Assembly (NCBI GenBank): GCA_945910005.1
Contig: OX246745.1
Coordinates: 38,781,215-38,845,214 of the forward strand
Source: Isoperla grammatica
Taxonomy: Eukaryota > Arthropoda > Insecta > Plecoptera > Perlodidae
Length of the DNA stretch: 64,000 bases
Reading direction: 5' to 3'
Below the pieces are notes generated by a model. It had not been told where the DNA came from. It did no database searches and saw only the letters and a program-made list of their open reading frames with translations. The position numbers and the translations under genes are program-made. Shown here in pieces: positions 1-11,266 of the stretch; the stretch's first letter is position 1, and each line of letters opens with the position of its first letter.

Positions 1-318
1 CATGCAGGCATGGTTCGGGACTAAAATATCCGTGACGAAAGCATCGGATATGTTTCTATGCAGCAAGAATGTCAACACGCTCCACTTGTAAGTATGGTAC
101 AACCCCGTGCGGTGAGTCATTCACCATGTACGCATAGGTGCGTTCCCTTCGCGTGGTTCGACCTCACAGTTGATCGTTGGTGTTAGTTGGTGGTAGTGCT
201 CTCACAGTGCTCTCGGAGCACACTCTAAAAGATAAGGTCCACTGATAGACCATCGGGTCTATCCTTTTTGCAACTCCCACAAATAAAATTTTACAAGTAT
301 ACACTCTATTGCTAAAGG
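1..318. other. Unassigned left edge
   Basis: No exon, RNA gene or repeat is recognisable here. The stretch is not homologous to the tandem unit that begins near 1205, so it is either outside the array or part of an insertion. Confidence 0.4.
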
Positions 319-850
319 CAGTGGACGTGTCCGAATTCATCGAAAAATGTATACTTTTTATCTTAGCTCAAACTTGACATTGTGAAAAGTACGGTAGTGA
401 CGTAATTTCCAGTGTCTGAATTAGAAGTTTGCAAGTAGAAGTTGGCGAGACTGCGAGAACACAGATCATTCCTGTTCGTGCACTCAACTTGAGTACTTAA
501 AAAAGTCATGGCAAACGCAAACACTACACGTGAGAAAATATGGAAACGTAAGTAACCATGCATTTAAATATTATGTATTGTAATAGGCCTAGATGTTTAA
601 ATGTTGACAAAAATTGCGTTTATGATCATTATTAATAGAATGTGTAGCCTATAGGCCTAGTTACTTTGCCAAATTCTCCCAAAGCCACATAACCCCACTT
701 TTCATAAGCATTATTGGCCGATCGCTGGATCGTGCATGAACGGAACTGTCCGAAATTTAAGTTTGCAATGCGAGCACGCTAGTTTGCGAGTGAAGTTAAC
801 AAGTACAAGTACACAAGTATGCAGTCTTCTAAATTCGGACACGTCCAGTG
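319..850. mobile_element. Short TIR DNA element (MITE-like)
   Basis: The ends form inverted repeats: CAGTGGACGTGTCCGAATT on the left, and on the right the reverse complement of CACTGGACGTGTCCGAATT (one mismatch in 19). There is no transposase ORF. No clear target duplication is visible, so the superfamily is unassigned. Confidence 0.6.
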
Positions 851-894
851 AGCATATATTCGATTGCAAGATTCTTTAAGACTAAAAAGTATAA

Positions 895-1198
895 AATAAT
901 ATTACATGAAAAAAATACTTTTTTTAAAAAACAACGCTTATATTAAAATGCACTAAAAAGTAAAAAATAAATTTTCGCCCAACAAATTTTTGCCTCACTC
1001 GGAAAATAAAAGCATTGGGCGCTTGCGGTATTGACATAGATTGCAGTATTCTGCTGTTTATGCAGGGAAAGCGCCCAACGCTTTTATTTTCCGAGTGAGG
1101 CAAAAATTTGTTGGGCGAAAATTTATTTTTTACTTTTTAGTGCATTTTAATATAAGCGTTGTTTTTTAAAAAAAGTATTTTTTTCATGTAATATTATT
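895..1198. mobile_element. Foldback element, 130-bp arms
   Basis: Bases 895-1024 and 1069-1198 are near-perfect reverse complements, 130 bp each with about one mismatch, around a 44-bp loop. The structure is a foldback MITE or a very recent inverted duplication. No coding capacity is seen. Confidence 0.85.
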
Positions 1199-1204
1199 AT
1201 TCAG

Positions 1205-2460
1205 TTGGATGACGAAATTTCAATGTTTCCGTTTATATATGAAGCGACGCAATATTTTTGTTTCACCGATTCCGTACGCGTCGCTGTATGCTCGTTATGA
1301 TATACGAATCAAATGTTCACGAATGTCATCATCCTATTAGTCTTTTTGAGTAAAGCTACTTGTATTAAGCAAATACCTGGCATTTATTTACATTAACGTT
1401 ATCCAACTTAAACACATTGTTTACGTTTAAAAAGTTTGTCGAGCGGGCAACGAATTTTCTCTACTAAACATGATATTATGCATTTGAATTTGGAGTTAAA
1501 TATCTCTTAACATAAAAAATGATAGAACGATGGTTCAAAATTTGTTTGGAGAATAAATGTTGCATTAGGGCCAGGGCCCAGAATCAGAAAAGGTCTTAAC
1601 ATCAGCTAGGCTTACTGTAGGACACTAGATTATGGCACGTTATTGGCTGATACTTTAGGCACTTTCGGGAGTTTGTACTTTCGGGATTCTGTACATTTGG
1701 TAGATATGACATTCGTGAATATGCACTTTTGGTAAATTGCATATTCAACAATTTGCTCTTTCGGTAATAAAGATATTCGGTGGTTAAGACTTAGGTTAAT
1801 TTGAGCATTCGTGATATCGAACTTTCGTGGTTTTGCTCTTTCGTTAAATTGGATATTCGTAGCTTAACACTTCGTTAAGTTATACTTTCGACGTGTTACA
1901 TGTTCGTGATTTTAAACATTCGCGATTTTAATGGTCACGCTTTGATATTGAGGGCTTTTATACAAGGTTTCATTCTGATTGGATTGTCGAGATGGTTGAA
2001 CACGCCATCCCCAAGTCCCTTCAAATTCACATACACCTTTGCTTTTAATGAACAAAATGGGCAAAAAGACTGCACCTGCTAGCAAATACTTGATGGCAGC
2101 AGGGACCTGTTGGATAAAACAAATTTGACTGGATTAAAACACAGAGCTTTCAAAATATATAGGCCTACAGCTTGTCAAGCAACCACACGAAATACTAAAG
2201 GAATCTTTGAAGTAGTTATACATGAACACTTTGATGTATATACAATGTGTATGTGACACGTCTATAAAAATAAGAACAGTTAAACAAAAGCGTAGCCATG
2301 TTTTGGTTCGGGGTGGAGGGGGGGAATCAATTTTACATGATTGGGGTGGGGTATTCTTTCTCCTCAATAATAACAGGGTTTTGCAGCCGCTTTTGCCATT
2401 GGACGCATGTTTAAAAGGTTTATAAAAAGAGGACAACTACCGGTATCAATGTTATGAATA
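1205..2460. repeat. Array unit, upstream block (copy 1)
   Basis: This stretch is homologous to the sequence upstream of genes A, B and C (about 5970-8060, 14070-14650 plus 22080-22860, and 27590-28900). It should therefore be the promoter-distal part of a further gene copy to the left, whose exons are missing because unrelated sequence begins before 1205. It contains a 16-bp periodic repeat (1650-1935). Confidence 0.75.
1650..1935. repeat. Degenerate 16-bp tandem repeat (copy 1)
   Basis: About 17 consecutive units of almost exactly 16 bp, each carrying a TTCG-like core, for example ACTTTCGGGAGTTTGT then ACTTTCGGGATTCTGT then ACATTCGTGAATATGC-like units. Two units are 15 and 17 bp. The same array recurs in the other upstream blocks. 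Confidence 0.75.
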
Positions 2461-2619
2461 AATTATATTGAGAATTTATATACTCCTTTTATTTCAATTT
2501 CTGGGGGGGGGGGGGTTCGAGCACTTTGATCCCCCCCTATGCTCCTGCAGTTCCAACTATCATCTAAGAGTGCACCAACACCGAAGGCCCATTCCAATAA
2601 TTTCCAGCCTTATCAAAGC

Positions 2620-4600
2620 CTACATAGGATAATTCCTTCTTGATGTGCGGACGGAAGGTTTATGGCTCGATTCCCCGTTTGATCAAGCGTTTTCACACCT
2701 TTGCTTATGACATGTTTATCAACTTTCTATACATGAAAACGATCAATTTAGAGCCGCGTCATTGTAAAGAAATGGGTATTCAATTGTATTTGATTGGCTA
2801 TTGCAGTGGTTCCCAACCGGGGTGCCGGAAACGTCTGCTAGGGGTGCCGCGAAATTTTCTTTGAAATTATAAACGAAATTAAGTGTTTTTAAATATTTCG
2901 AAAATAAAAATTATAAAGATTTATATAAAAAATGTATGGATTTTTGAAGTAAGATGCACATAGTATCACCAACAATAACGTACGCACTTAGACCTTGCTC
3001 ACTTTGTATTTAAAATATCGATACCTATCAGAGAATGGCTACAATTACGTGGTAAATTTGATGACTTTCACGGCAAACATCCAAAAGTAACAACGAGCTT
3101 GGTGGAAAACTTAAAAAGCTGTTATTATGATTTTTATTATTTTATTTTTTTCATTATAATGATTTTATAATGATAAAGCCTGCCATGTATCGACATTAAA
3201 CAACCATCTGTACACCGTGAATTAATTAGTTTATGAGATAGAGCCTAAGAGCACAGTTAAATGAAATTATGCGGAAATCTATTGAAAAGTCTACTTGAAG
3301 GTTTTCACTTATTTTAACAAAACTTCTTAACGGATTTAAAATTATTTCGTGTAGTTTTCAAAAACATATCGGGAAATAATGTAAACAAATTTAAGGTTGT
3401 AACTTAAACCGCCAGGTTGTAAAAAAATTACATGTTCTTTATAAAGATTTTTTTGTAAGAGTAATAATATATGCAAATATCTTGATTGATTATTTGAAAA
3501 AAAAATAGCACATTTGCCAAAGTGGAGCGTTTTTCTAGTAATGAATAGTATAACAACTAGATCGAGATAAGTGTCGCGTGTTTCGCGCGAGAATCCGCCC
3601 GTATAATAGGACTCGTCCCAAGGAAGTCACCAATATGTTCGAATATTGTGTAGTAATTTATTGGCACTAAAATTAAAAATGATTTATTGAATTATGAGTA
3701 GCTTTACGTATTCTGGAAACAGAAGAACAAGGTACTCTTTTTTAGACTAAATGAGCCTCTCGGGATTGCCCATTTGTCCACCCTGAGTTTCAAGCTACCA
3801 CATCTCGTATTTTACTTTAAACACGTATAAAACCAATCAAATAATTGTAGCCATCTTATTTACCTTTCATGTAAAAAATCATATGAACATCTTCTGTCAT
3901 TTTAAAGTATAATGTATGAATATCTCACTACAATGTACCAAGCTGCAGGCATACACATCTAGTGGGGTTAACGTAAAATGGTGTAAATGGGGTAAAATGG
4001 TGATGGTTGATCAACAAACCTCGGCGTCAGGGCTGCGATCTCTTATCCGTTGCGCCTCCCAATTTTACGAAGGTCCTTGGTCAAAGATCAAGCGTTAGGT
4101 CAAACTTGAACTTTGCTTATTATTTCTAGTTCGGTTAAGTATCAAATGTGGACACACAGGATTCTACGAACATTAATCAAATACCATCTTCATATTCTGT
4201 TGTTCTTCGTTTAATTTAATGCCTTCACATAAATGTAAATTTTTGGTAAAAAGTCATATAACATATAAAAGATAATATTTCAATACAACTGCATTCTCTC
4301 GTGCTATTTCAAATATTTTCTGGACGCCCAAAGTCATTAAGCTATTAAGTGTAGCGAGAAATACCTCCTTTGTTGTAAAAATGACAGTTGGGTAAAATGG
4401 GAGATCATATTCCGATGTATAAATAGCACACAATGTTATTGAGGAAGAAACATTGATTTTTATTTTAGTAAGAACAAAGTAGAGGTAGCCAAATAATGGC
4501 TGTACAAGATAATCATGACCCACAAGAAACGAACTTAACAAGTTATATCATAAGCATTTACAATCACTGTTTGATGCGAGTTAGAACGGCCAAGTGGTAA
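2620..4600. repeat. Array unit, 3' flank block (copy 1)
   Basis: AT-rich non-coding block on the 3' side of gene A. It is repeated with small differences at 9280-11230, 23470-26300 (interrupted) and 29010-37200 (interrupted by three insertions). Near 2806 it contains CAGTGGTTCCCAACCGGGGT, which resembles a hAT/Charlie-type terminus; no partner end was identified. The last 150 bp include the poly(A) signal of gene A. Confidence 0.7.
4459..4464 (-). terminator. Poly(A) signal of gene A
   Basis: AATAAA on the minus strand, about 146 bp past the TAA stop of gene A. It is kept at the same relative position in all four copies. Confidence 0.6.
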
Positions 4601-4609
4601 GTAAGCTTC

Positions 4610-5287
4610 TTACGAGCTGCTAGATGAACAGCTAGAGGATGAAGAGCTGTCAACGTCAATATGAAGATCAGCACTTGATGACGAGGATGAAGAAGATGAC
4701 GAAGACGATGAGGAAGATGAGCAAGACGAAGAGCTGTCGTCTTCAACATGAATGTGTAATTCGTCACTTGATGAACAGCTCGATGATGATGAAGATGATG
4801 ATGATGAAGATGAAGAGGAAGATGAGCAAGACGAAGAGCTGTCGTCTTCAACATGAATGTATAACTCATCACTATCACTACTTGAAGAGCACGACGATGA
4901 CGACGATGACGAGGAAGATGACGAAGATGAAGAGCTGTCGTCTTCAATCCAAAGATGGACTTCGTCGTCACTCGATGAAGAGCTAGACGAGCATGACGAC
5001 GATGAAGATGACGATGATGATGAAGAAGAAGAAGAGCTGTCGTCTTCAATCCACAGGTGGACCTCGTCACTTGATGAAGAGCTAGACGAGCATGACGACG
5101 ATGTAGATGACGATGATGAAGAAGAAGAAGAGCTGTCGTCTTCAACCCACAGGTGGACCTCGTCACTTGATGAAGAGCTTGACGATGAAGACGATGATGA
5201 CGACGAACTGGAGTCGCAGCAATCTCTCTTCAAACGAGCGTCTCCCTCTTGAATGACTTCATTCGATGGGTCGACGACAACAAACGC
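4610..5287 (-). CDS. Secreted poly-Ser protein, copy A, exon 2
   Basis: Second and last coding exon of copy A: 678 nt, 225 residues plus TAA. The acceptor is a pyrimidine-rich TTTCTAG directly before GCGTTTGTTG. Spliced to exon 1 it gives a 243-residue protein. It begins AFVVVDPSNEVIQEGDAR, then LKR (likely dibasic processing, residues 37-39), then DCCD, then poly-Ser runs of 14-18 residues, mostly with one Cys, separated by six modules: DEVHLWVEDD, DEVHLWIEDD, DDEVHLWIEDD, DELYIHVEDD, DELHIHVEDD and ADLHIDVD. The modules alternate polar and hydrophobic residues like short beta strands. Serine uses mixed TCN codons. The acidic Ser runs would suit casein-kinase or Fam20-type phosphorylation (inference). 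The family is not recognised; a structural, adhesive or mineral-binding secretion is plausible. Confidence 0.85.
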   Translation of the reverse strand, partial: AFVVVDPSNEVIQEGDARLKRDCCDSSSSSSSSSSSSSSSSDEVHLWVEDDSSSSSSSSSSTSSSCSSSSSSSDEVHLWIEDDSSSSSSSSSSSSSSSCSSSSSSSDDEVHLWIEDDSSSSSSSSSSSSSSSCSSSSDSDELYIHVEDDSSSSCSSSSSSSSSSSSSSSSCSSSDELHIHVEDDSSSSCSSSSSSSSSSSSSSSSADLHIDVDSSSSSSCSSSSS

Positions 5288-5632
5288 CTAGAAATAGAGA
5301 AAACGTGTATGCCTAAGATGTTTCATTACTGATTACCTGCAGAGGGATATATAAGAAGGAAAATAGCAATTTAAAACGAAAAATGTTCGTAATCAAAATC
5401 TACTATTGCTTTTGTAGGTGAAATAGGTGTTTGGCATTTACGAGCCTTTTCACAAATGGATGATGGATGGTGGATACCGCAATTATATTAAACTCATAGA
5501 TACAACCATGAACGTCAACAATTAGAGAACGTTTGTGTCTAAAACTGTCGACACGAATTTCTTTATTTTAATTCCGATGTATACTGGTATGTCTATCGTG
5601 TGTTACTCGTGTAAAGGGTGAAATCCACCTAC
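5288..5632 (-). other. Intron of gene A (345 bp)
   Basis: GT..AG intron in phase 0. It is nearly identical to the gene D intron (346 bp) but different over most of its length from the introns of B and C. No ORF or element is seen in it. Confidence 0.75.
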
Positions 5633-5686
5633 CTGTGAGCCAGCATAGAGCGCAGCCAGAAGGCAGAATACCAAAGTGAGCTTCAT
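5633..5686 (-). CDS. Secreted poly-Ser protein, copy A, exon 1
   Basis: 54-nt exon encoding MKLTLVFCLLAALYAGSQ, a textbook signal peptide: a Lys, then a hydrophobic core, then a small-residue cleavage zone. It is followed by a GTAGGT donor in phase 0. The ATG is in good context (GACCACCATGA) 40 nt below the predicted start of transcription. All four gene copies are identical over these 54 bases, which supports this exon as real. Confidence 0.85.
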
Positions 5687-5720
5687 GGTGGTCTAGTAGT
5701 TCTACTTGCTGGACACAGCT

Positions 5721-5761
5721 GAGACTGATGATTCTCTCCTGAACACAGTGACTTTTATATA
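5721..5761 (-). promoter_or_regulatory. Core promoter of gene A (TATA + Inr)
   Basis: On the minus strand TATATAAAAG (5761-5752) is followed about 33 bp later by TCAGTCTC, which matches the animal initiator TCAGTY with the A at 5726. The predicted 5' UTR is 40 nt. Copies B and C are the same; D differs in the TATA box. Confidence 0.75.
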
Positions 5762-6606
5762 CAGCAGTAGGGATGTTTGTTTAGCACTTTCCTAACCTTG
5801 TTTGCGCCATTATAAATATTTTCTTTATACAGAAACGTGAAAATATCGTCGAAACATTGTCCAATGTCAAATAAAGTTTACAGTTTCATAAAACATTCAA
5901 ATCACAACTTAAATGTTTTAAGAACACGACTTCCTCCTTGAAGACTTTCGTTTGTTGTAACTGCATTTTATCTAGTTTGATGACGAAGCTTCAATGTTTC
6001 CTTACATATATAAAGCGGCGCAATATTTTTGTTTTTACCGATTCTGTACGCGTCCCTGTATGCGTTTACTGATATACGAATCAAATGCTCACAAATATCA
6101 TCATCCTATTAATCTATTTGAGTAAAAAACTACTTGTATTATGCCTCTTACTACAATGTCCAGTTAAAGTGTCAAGTAAATTTAACTGTCAGGTAAGCTA
6201 AGTTTAGTGTATTTCTATTGGCCGTTGTCATGGTGAAAACAATTTAACTGAAAAGTAGATTTTAGCTGGACATCGAAATACCGGCCCTTAATCAAATACC
6301 TGGCATTTATTTACATTAACGTTGTCAAACTTAAACACTTTGATTACGTTTAAGAAGTTGGTCGAGCGGGCAACGAATTTTCTCTACTAGACATGATATT
6401 ATGCATTTGAATTATTTTGTAGTTAAATATCTCTTAACATGTAAAAAAGATAGAACGATGGTTCAAAATTTGTTTAAAGAATAAAATATGTGGCATTAGT
6501 GTCAGGGCCCGGAATCACAAAAGGTCTTAACTTCAGCTGGGCTAACTGTAGAACACTAGATTATGGCACGTTTTTGGCTGATACTTTCGGCACTTTCGGT
6601 AGATTG
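5762..6606. repeat. Array unit, upstream block of gene A (part 1)
   Basis: Upstream region of gene A, homologous to 1205-2460 from about 5970. The 16-bp periodic repeat starts near 6575 and is cut by a TIR element at 6609. No exon is seen. Confidence 0.7.
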
Positions 6607-6608
6607 TA

Positions 6609-7279
6609 TAGATTGACCAACACCACATCTCCCTTGGCCAAAACGGGCGAGTCAAAGTCGACTGGAATGCAGGTGATAGCGCATAAACGCGTGATCCTCG
6701 CGCTCGGCGCGTGAACGGTAGCGGCAAAACATGGCTTCACTTACATTGCATTATTTCAGAAACTATTAAAGCTAGAGCAATATAATAAGCGGCACAAGAA
6801 AGAGGACAGTTATACCTTGACGACGATAGTTGTATATTTATAACAGGTTTCTTGTGAACCATACAAAACGCGATCGTAAAAAAACGTAGAAATCATCGAA
6901 AGGTTTCCACTAACATTGCTCTGCTTTAATGGTATTATTTTCGTAACTATTAATGTTTGAAAAATATAGTGCACATCATCGTGTGGAGGAAGGTTAGACA
7001 AAAGTATTTATGTGATTCAATGTTTGATGCGCGTATTGGTTATCTTAAAACCATGAGTTGAATATTGGCTGAACGTAGTTTTGCCGTAGCCTGCTGGCTA
7101 CGTCCGGCCGTATAGCTCTGCCGTAAGCGCGCGGGAGAGATGTGTTCCCGACCGCTGCCGATAGCAACTGACACCAGCTAGCTGCACTTCACTACCGGCC
7201 GCCCCTAAAAAACCGAATAGACTCGACCCGGATGCGCGCGCAAGCTTTCGCGCGCGGAGATGTGCTCGTGGTAAATCTA
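6609..7279. mobile_element. TIR element with TA target duplication
   Basis: A 671-bp insertion that splits the 16-bp periodic array. Its ends are TAGATTGACCA... and ...TGGTAAATCTA, flanked by TA (6607-6608 and 7280-7281). The uninterrupted order is seen in the paralogous block at 28060-28080. There is no long ORF; the element is a non-autonomous Tc1/mariner-type or similar. Confidence 0.6.
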
Positions 7280-8074
7280 TACTTTCTGGATTCTGTAGAA
7301 TTCGGTAGATATGGCATTCGTGAATATGCACTTTTGGTACATTGCAGATTCAACGATTTGCTCTTTCGGTGATTAAGACATTCAATGGTTTACACTTTGG
7401 TAAATTTAAGTATTCGTGATATTGAACTTTTGTGGTTTTCCTCTTTTCGTAAATTGGATATTCGTAACTTTACACTTCGATAAGTTATACTTTCGACGTG
7501 TTTCACTTTCTGATTTTAAACATTCGCGATTTTAATGGTCACGCTTTGAAATTAAGGGCGTTTATACAAGGTTTCATTCTGATTGGATTGTCGAAATTAT
7601 TGAACACGCCTTCCCCAAGTCCATTCAAATTCACATAGGCCTTTGCTTTTAATGAACAAAATGGGAAAAAAGACTGCACCTGCTAGCTAATACTTGATGG
7701 CAGCAGGCGCCTTTTGGATAAAACAAATTTGACTAGATCAAAACACACAGAGCTTTCAAAATATATACAGCTTGTCAAGCAACCACACGAAATACTATAA
7801 ATGAATCTTTGAAGTAGTTTTACATGAACACGTTTATTTATATACAATGTGTATCTGACACATCTATAAAAATAAAAACAGTTGAACAAAAGCGTAGCTA
7901 TGTACTGGTTCGGCGTGAAGGGGGGGAATAAATTTTACCTGACTGTGTGTTCTGTGTGTTCTTTCTCCTCAATAGTAACAGGGTTTTGCAGCCGCTGTTG
8001 CCATTGGACGCATGTTTGAAAAGGTTTACGAGAGAGTACATCTATCAATGTTATGAATAAATCATAATGAGTAT
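7280..8074. repeat. Array unit, upstream block of gene A (part 2)
   Basis: Continuation of the upstream block, including the rest of the 16-bp periodic repeat (to about 7535) and the region matching 1940-2470. It is interrupted at 8074 by an LTR. Confidence 0.7.
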
Positions 8075-9155
8075 TGTGACAATACATACCCCACAGTAGA
8101 CACATATTTTAATTAATTTGATTAATCATATTTATGTATTAATTATCCTTATTACTTAAGTAATATTAACTCATAATTGTTCTAATTATCGGCAATAATG
8201 ATAATTAAAATAATATCAGCAATATTCAATCTAACAATGACTTCAATTGGACAGTTCAAAGCAATCAATGTTTTTCTATACAACTATACACCCATTCTAC
8301 CACTTTCGATCTTTGAAGCCATCTGACACCCTTCAAATAACCTTGGAAGACACTTCTACGCAGCTCTGACAACCAAGACACAGTTACCACAGCCTTCACA
8401 CCCCTCTGCAGTCGAAATGGTCGCATCCACTCGGCCAATTCCTGGAAATACTACGCCAGATTCCAAAACAAACCCCACCTCACCTGCAAGACAGGCCACC
8501 GAGAATGTTCGAGAGACGGTAGGGGGAACAGCATCGAACATCGCGCGACACAGTCGTTCGACAGATTTAGAGAGAAGTCAGTCGTTCTTGTCAAGGCGTC
8601 TCGAGTTTCCCGGCTGGAACAGCAGCCCAGCAACAACGTTTTGAACATCGTCATCGCAGAAGACCACGATATACATCGATAACATTACGTACATCAATTA
8701 ACAATACTTACTGCTGATGCGAGTGACGGTGTGACCATTACGTAAGTACAGGCCTGTACGGTCGGCGATTGAGATAACATCATCAAATTCGTTTTTATTA
8801 GAAAACAAACGCAAAAGAACAATATGAACATAAACATCATAAACAATTACGAACTGAATAAAGAACAAAGAATAGGCCTAGTAATCTCGTTTTAATTTTT
8901 GATTGCCGATGATTCATATTTTGTATTTATATTTTAATTTTATACTTGTATGTTTTCAATAATAATACATCTTGTATTATTTTCAGCATTTTACCATTGT
9001 TGTAATTTGACCTTGATTCCTACCATTCTCACTCACTTTATTAATTAAATTCAAACAGTAATTTATTAATTAATCATTTATTTTAATTATGTTTTTGAAG
9101 ACTCTTGTGCCTACCATCAATTTGAGCTAGTGAGAGAGGGCAGTGTTATATTTCA
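8075..9155. mobile_element. Solo LTR, 1081 bp, TSD GTAT
   Basis: Starts TGTGACAATACATACCCC and ends TATATTTCA, so it has the TG..CA ends of a long terminal repeat. It is flanked by GTAT on both sides (8071-8074 and 9156-9159). Removing it with one GTAT restores the sequence found uninterrupted near 22770 (GAGTATTTATCATTATAATT). No internal retroviral-type genes are present, so it is a solo LTR left by recombination. Four-base duplications are usual for some Ty3/gypsy elements. Confidence 0.85.
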
Positions 9156-11266
9156 GTATTTATCATTATAATTTCTGGGGGGGTCAAGCACTTTGATCCC
9201 CCTCTCTCCACGCTCCTGCAGTTTTAACTATCATCTAAGAGTGCACCGACACTGAAAGCCTATTCCAATAATTTCCAGCATTATCTAAGCCTACATAGGA
9301 TAATTCCTACTTGATGTGCGGACGGAAGGTTTATGGCTCGATTCCCCGTTTGATCAGCGTTTTCACACCTTTGCTTATGACATGTTTAACAACTTTCTAT
9401 ACATGAAAACGATCAATTTAGAACCGCGTCATTGTAAAGAAATGGGTAACCAATTGTATTTCATTGGCTATTTCAGTGGTTCCCAACCGGGGTGCCGGAA
9501 ACGTCTGCTAGGGGTGCTGCGGAATTTTCTTTGAAATTGTAAAACAAAATTTAGTGTTTTTGCATATTTTGAAAATAAAAATTACTAACATTTACATAAA
9601 AAAAAATACGGATTATTGAAGTTAGATGCACATAGTATCACCAACAATAACGTACGCACTCAGACCTTTCTCACTTTGTATCTAGAATATCGATAGCTAT
9701 CAGAGAATGGCTACAATTACGTGGTAAATTTGATGACTTTCACGGCTAACATTCAAAAGTTGACAACGAACTTGGTCGACAACTTAAAAAGCTTTTATAG
9801 TGATTTTTCAAAATCATTTTAAAGATAAAGCCTGCCGTGTATCTACATTAATCAATAATCTATACACCGTAAGTTAATTAGTTTATCAAATAGAGCCTAA
9901 GAGCACGGTTAAATGAAATTATGCGGAAATCTATTCAAAAATCTACTTGAAGGTTTTAACTTATGTTAACAAAACTTCTTAACGGATTTAGAAATATTTC
10001 GTGTAGTTTTCAAAAACATATCGGGAAATAATGTAAACAAATTGTACTGTTGTAACTTAAACCGCCAGGTTGTAAAAAAAATTATATGTTCATTATAGAG
10101 ATATTTTTTTAAAAGAGTAATAATATATGCAAATATCTTGTTTGATTTATTGAAAAAAAATCGCACATTTGCCAACGTGGAGCGTTTTCCTAGTAATGAA
10201 TAGTATAACAACTAGATCGAGATAAGTGTTGCGTGTTACGCGCGAGAACCCACCCGGACAATAGGACTTGTACCAAGTAAGTCACCAATATATTCGAATA
10301 TTGTGTAGTAATTTATTGGCACTAAAATCATAAATGATTAATTGAATTCGGAGTAGTTTTATGTATTCTGGAAACAGAAGAACAAGTACTTTTTTTAAGA
10401 CTGAATGAGCCTCTCGGGAATGCCCATTTGTCCACCCTGAGTTTCAAGCTACCACATCTCGTATTTAACTGTAGACACATATAAAACCAATCAAATAATT
10501 GTAGCCATCTTATTTAACTTTCATGTAAAAAATCATATGAACATCTTCTGTCATTTTAAAGTATAATTTATGAATATCTCACTACAATGTACCAGGCTGC
10601 AGGCATACACATCTAGTGGGGTTAACGTAAAATGGTGTAAATGGGGTAAAATGGTGATGGTTGATCAACCAACCTCGGCGTCAGGGCTGCGATCTCTTAT
10701 CCGTTGCGCCTCCCAATTTTACGAAGGTCCTTGGTCAAAGATCAAGCGTTAGGTCAAACTTGAACTTTGCTTATTATTTCTAGTTCAGTTAAGTATCAGA
10801 TGTGGACACAAAGGATTCTACGAACATTAATCAAATACCATCCTGATATTCTGTTGTTCTTCGTTAAATTTAATGCCTTCACATAAATGTAAATTTAGGT
10901 AAAAAGTCATTATGACATATTTAACATAATATTTCAATACAACTGCCTTCTTTCGTGCTATTTAAAGTATTTTTTAGACACCTGAAGTCACCTAGCTATT
11001 AAATATAGAGAGAAATACCTTCTTTGTTGTAAAGATTGCAATTGGGGTAAATGGAAGATCATATTCCGATGTATAAATGAAAGCACACAATGTTTTTGAG
11101 GCAGAAAAATTGATTTTTATTTCATTCAGAACAAAGTAGAGGTAGCCAAATAATTGGTGTACAAGACAATTATTACCCACAAGAAACGAACTTAACAAGT
11201 TATATCATAAGATTTTACAATCACTGTTGGATTCAAGTTAGAACGGCCAAGTGGTTAGTTAGCTCC
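9156..11266. repeat. Array unit, 3' flank block of gene B
   Basis: Homologous to 2470-4600 almost throughout, with the same hAT-like CAGTGGTTCCCAACCGGGGT at about 9474. This copy has no large insertions and serves as the empty-site reference for events in the other units. Non-coding apart from the 3' UTR of gene B. Confidence 0.75.
11116..11121 (-). terminator. Poly(A) signal of gene B
   Basis: AATAAA on the minus strand about 146 bp after the stop, matching the site in gene A. Confidence 0.6.

Noticed and set aside
4857..5252. Plus-strand Asp/Glu-rich open frames opposite the poly-Ser exons (also at 11610, 26581, 37458)
   Set aside because: They are antisense of TCN-coded serine runs (GAN codons) and have no start, splice or promoter support. 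The minus-strand gene with signal peptide and introns explains them.
8356..8654. Overlapping frames of 61-75 residues inside the solo LTR
   Set aside because: They lie within a proven LTR insertion, have no homology and are of a length expected by chance.
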